Below, piece after piece: positions 61,749-64,000 of a DNA stretch of 64,000 nt (within the stretch, counting starts at the first letter, position 1; each line of letters opens with the position of its first letter). Both the position numbers and the translations under genes were made by a program. Below the pieces are notes generated by a model. It saw only the letters and a list, made by a program, of their open reading frames with translations. It was not told the origin of the DNA and searched no databases. The stretch is from Streptomyces drozdowiczii (lineage in GTDB: Bacteria > Actinomycetota > Actinomycetes > Streptomycetales > Streptomycetaceae). The stretch spans positions 3,596,001 through 3,660,000 of the forward strand of contig NZ_CP098740.1 in NCBI RefSeq assembly GCF_026167665.1, given 5' to 3'.

Positions 61749-62938
61749 ATGCTTCAACGGCCCCAACGCGGCGACCCGCTCTGGATCTGGGTGCTCCACG
61801 GCTGGGAGGCCCTGTCCTGGGGCCTCGTCGCCCTGATCACCCTGATCACGATGGCGGGCGGGTCGCCCGGGGACCGGAAGCTCGGCATCCTCGCCGTGAC
61901 GGTCGCCATCGCCGCCTGCTACGCGCGGGTGCGGCTGCGCCCCGAGAGCCGGGTGCCCGGCCCGTACGGCTATCTGTCGGTGCTCACCGCGGGGCTCGGG
62001 CTCCTCGCCTACCTGGGCGACGGGTTCGGCGCCCTCTACACCGTGATGCTCGCGCAGTTCATCGTCTTCGTGGACAGCCCCCGGGGCGCCGTCCTCTTCA
62101 CGGGGCTCGGGCCTTGGGGATCACGGTCGGCGGGAGCCTCAGGGAGGGCGGACAGCCGGAGGTCTTCCTCCACAACACCTACTCCTCGCTGGGCGTCTGG
62201 GCGGTCGCCGTCCTGATGGCCGTGCTCACCCCCAGGGCCCTGGCCCAGCGCGACGAACGGGCGGCGCTGCGCGCCGAGTTGCAGAGCACCCAGCTCGAAC
62301 TGGCCGAGAGCCAGCGGCGCCAGGGCGCGGCCGAGGAGCGCGAACGCCTCGCCCGGGAGATCCACGACACCCTCGCCCAGGGCTTCGCGTCGATCATCGT
62401 CCTCGCCGAGGCGGCCAGGTCCCAGCTCGCCGCGGACCCGGCGCGCAGCGCCCAGCAGTTGCAGTCCATCGAGCAGACGGCCCGGGAGAACCTGGCCGAG
62501 GCCCGGGTCCTGGTCGGGTCCGCCCCCAGCAGCGGGGTCGCCGCGGGCTCCGTCGCCGCGACGCTCCGCCGCACCCTGGACCGCTTCACCGAGGACACCG
62601 GCCTCACGGTCACCGCCGAGCTGGCGGACATCGACTGCGACCAGCCGACCCGGGTCGCCCTGCTCCGCTGCACCCAGGAGTCCCTGGCCAACATACGTAA
62701 ACACGCCGCCGCCACCACCGTGGGCGTCGTCCTCACCGCACACCCCGGCGGCGTCGAGCTGGAGATCACCGACGACGGCTGCGGCTTCGTCGTGGCGGAC
62801 TCCCGGGGCTTCGGCCTGGACGGCATGCGACGCCGCCTCGCGGAGTTCGGCGGCGGGCTCACCGTCACCAGCTCGCTCGGCGACGGCACCCGCGTGCTCG
62901 CCACCATCCCGCTCCACGAGAGGCCCCAGGTGCCATGA
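61749..62938 (+). pseudogene. NarL-type sensor histidine kinase, frameshifted, probably a sequence error
   Basis: The N-terminus (MLQRPQRGDPLWIWVLHGWEALSWGL to about VDSPRGAVLFTGLG) and the rest (LGITVGGSLREGGQPEVFLHNTYSSLG to HERPQVP) lie in different frames. Adding one base near 62102-62119 (GGGG and GGG runs) gives 396 residues. Several TMs (about 20-140) precede HisKA_3 (ERERLAREIHDTLAQGFASI, His about 206) and HATPase (CTQESLANIRKHAAATTV, DDGCGF, GFGLDGMRRRL). Its stop overlaps the response regulator start (ATGA). The domains are intact and look functional. Confidence 0.85.
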
Positions 62939-63579
62939 CGCCCACCCCCGCACCCCTGCGGATCATCCTGGCCGACGACCACACCGTGATGCGTGCGGGG
63001 CTGGTCGCCCTGCTCGGCTCCGAGCCGACGCTCGACATCGTCGGCGAGGCGAGCAACGGCCGCGAGGCGGTCGACCTGGTCGGACGCCTCCGCCCGGACG
63101 TCGCCCTGCTCGACCTGCGCATGCCCGTCCTCGACGGCGTCGGCGCCACCACGGAGATCGTCGCGGGCCCCGCCCCGACCCGGGTGCTGATCCTCACCAC
63201 GTACGACACGGACGCGGACATCGAACGCGGCGTGGAGGCGGGCGCCACCGGCTATCTGCTCAAGGACGCCACCCGCGAACAGCTGGTGGACGCCATCCAC
63301 GCGGCCTCACGCGGCGAGACGGTCCTCGCCCCGCGCGTCGCCCAGCGCCTGGTGGCGAAGATGCGGCGGCCCGCTCCGGTCGCCCTGACCGCCCGCGAGT
63401 CGGACGTCCTGGAAGCGGTCGCGGACGGCCTGTCGAACGCGGAGATCGGCCGCCGCCTGTTCATCGGGGAGGCCACGGTGAAGACCCACCTCCTGCGCAT
63501 CTTCGCCAAACTCGACGTCAACGACCGCACCCACGCGGTGGTGGTAGCCCTGGACACGGGCCTGCTGAAACGCCGTTGA
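62935..63579 (+). CDS. NarL/LuxR-family response regulator
   Basis: 214 residues. The receiver domain has phosphoacceptor Asp60 (DVALLDLRMP) with DDH acidic residues and K in YLLKDATREQ. The LuxR-type helix-turn-helix (about 150-210) is LTARESDVLEAVADGLSNAEIGRRLFIGEATVKTHLLRIFAKLDVNDRTHAVV. It is coupled to the kinase gene by ATGA and is part of the cassette with MMPL upstream. Confidence 0.94.
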   Translation: MTPTPAPLRIILADDHTVMRAGLVALLGSEPTLDIVGEASNGREAVDLVGRLRPDVALLDLRMPVLDGVGATTEIVAGPAPTRVLILTTYDTDADIERGVEAGATGYLLKDATREQLVDAIHAASRGETVLAPRVAQRLVAKMRRPAPVALTARESDVLEAVADGLSNAEIGRRLFIGEATVKTHLLRIFAKLDVNDRTHAVVVALDTGLLKRR

Positions 63580-63583
63580 CGCC

Positions 63584-64000
<417 letters not shown>

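Overview
This window is a piece of a high-GC actinomycete chromosome, almost certainly Streptomyces or a close relative. The evidence is the strong G/C bias at third codon positions, the frequent GTG and TTG starts, and the gene content: an AfsR/SARP regulator, two SpoIIE-type PP2C phosphatases, CE1758/CE1759-type flavin enzymes, a MAB_1171c-type membrane protein, a MerR-PP2C fusion and aspS. Three perfect copies of the Streptomyces parS site (GTTTCACGTGAAAC) place it in the oriC-proximal centromere region of the linear chromosome. I see no prophage, insertion sequence, CRISPR array, tRNA or rRNA.

Layout. 0-9.7 kb: LURP-one protein, thioredoxin-like NHL protein, AfsR-type regulator, M18 aminopeptidase, acyl-CoA dehydrogenase, SseB. 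9.8-21 kb: pirin, AI-2E-type transporter, SpoIIE phosphatase, aspS, L,D-transpeptidase lipoprotein, an OmpR-type two-component pair, a VWA protein and an S4 RNA-binding protein. 21-27.6 kb: oxidoreductase, two membrane proteins, the MerR-PP2C fusion, a universal stress protein, a monooxygenase/FMN reductase pair and a VOC protein. 27.7-38 kb: a minus-strand block of YqiJ-like OB-fold membrane protein, flotillin, a 1.6-kb-residue AAA+ ATPase and a two-RCK NAD-binding channel, with a divergent PucR regulator. 39-46.5 kb: drug exporter, Ddn-like flavoprotein with divergent MarR, a KhtT/KhtU-like K+/H+ antiporter, a second SPFH/NfeD pair and a peroxiredoxin. 46.6-53.3 kb: MFS exporter with divergent AraC, second SpoIIE phosphatase, PAP2 protein, and a MAB_1171c/metallopeptidase/XRE cluster. 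53.7-64 kb: DEAD-box helicase, crcB-DUF190-crcB operon, PGRP amidase, GNAT, a TetR-controlled pair, MMPL transporter, NarL-type two-component pair, and a PII protein preceded by the end of a probable amtB.

Main result. Two separate flotillin-type operons (YqiJ-flotillin-ATPase-channel, and NfeD-SPFH) lie 7 kb apart and share an almost identical 20-bp inverted repeat (CATTGCCGGAAnnCGGCAAC) upstream of their first genes. The PucR-type regulator gene next to one copy is the obvious candidate binder. Clusters of a 22-bp inverted element bracket the channel-ATPase part of the first operon. I infer one membrane-stress or membrane-domain regulon.

Caution about the sequence. Five genes (VWA protein, giant ATPase, MFS exporter, MAB_1171c protein, NarL-type histidine kinase) each become intact if one base is added, in every case within a G/C homopolymer or very GC-rich run. 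This looks like a sequencing or assembly error pattern rather than real gene loss, and the affected genes should be read as probably functional.
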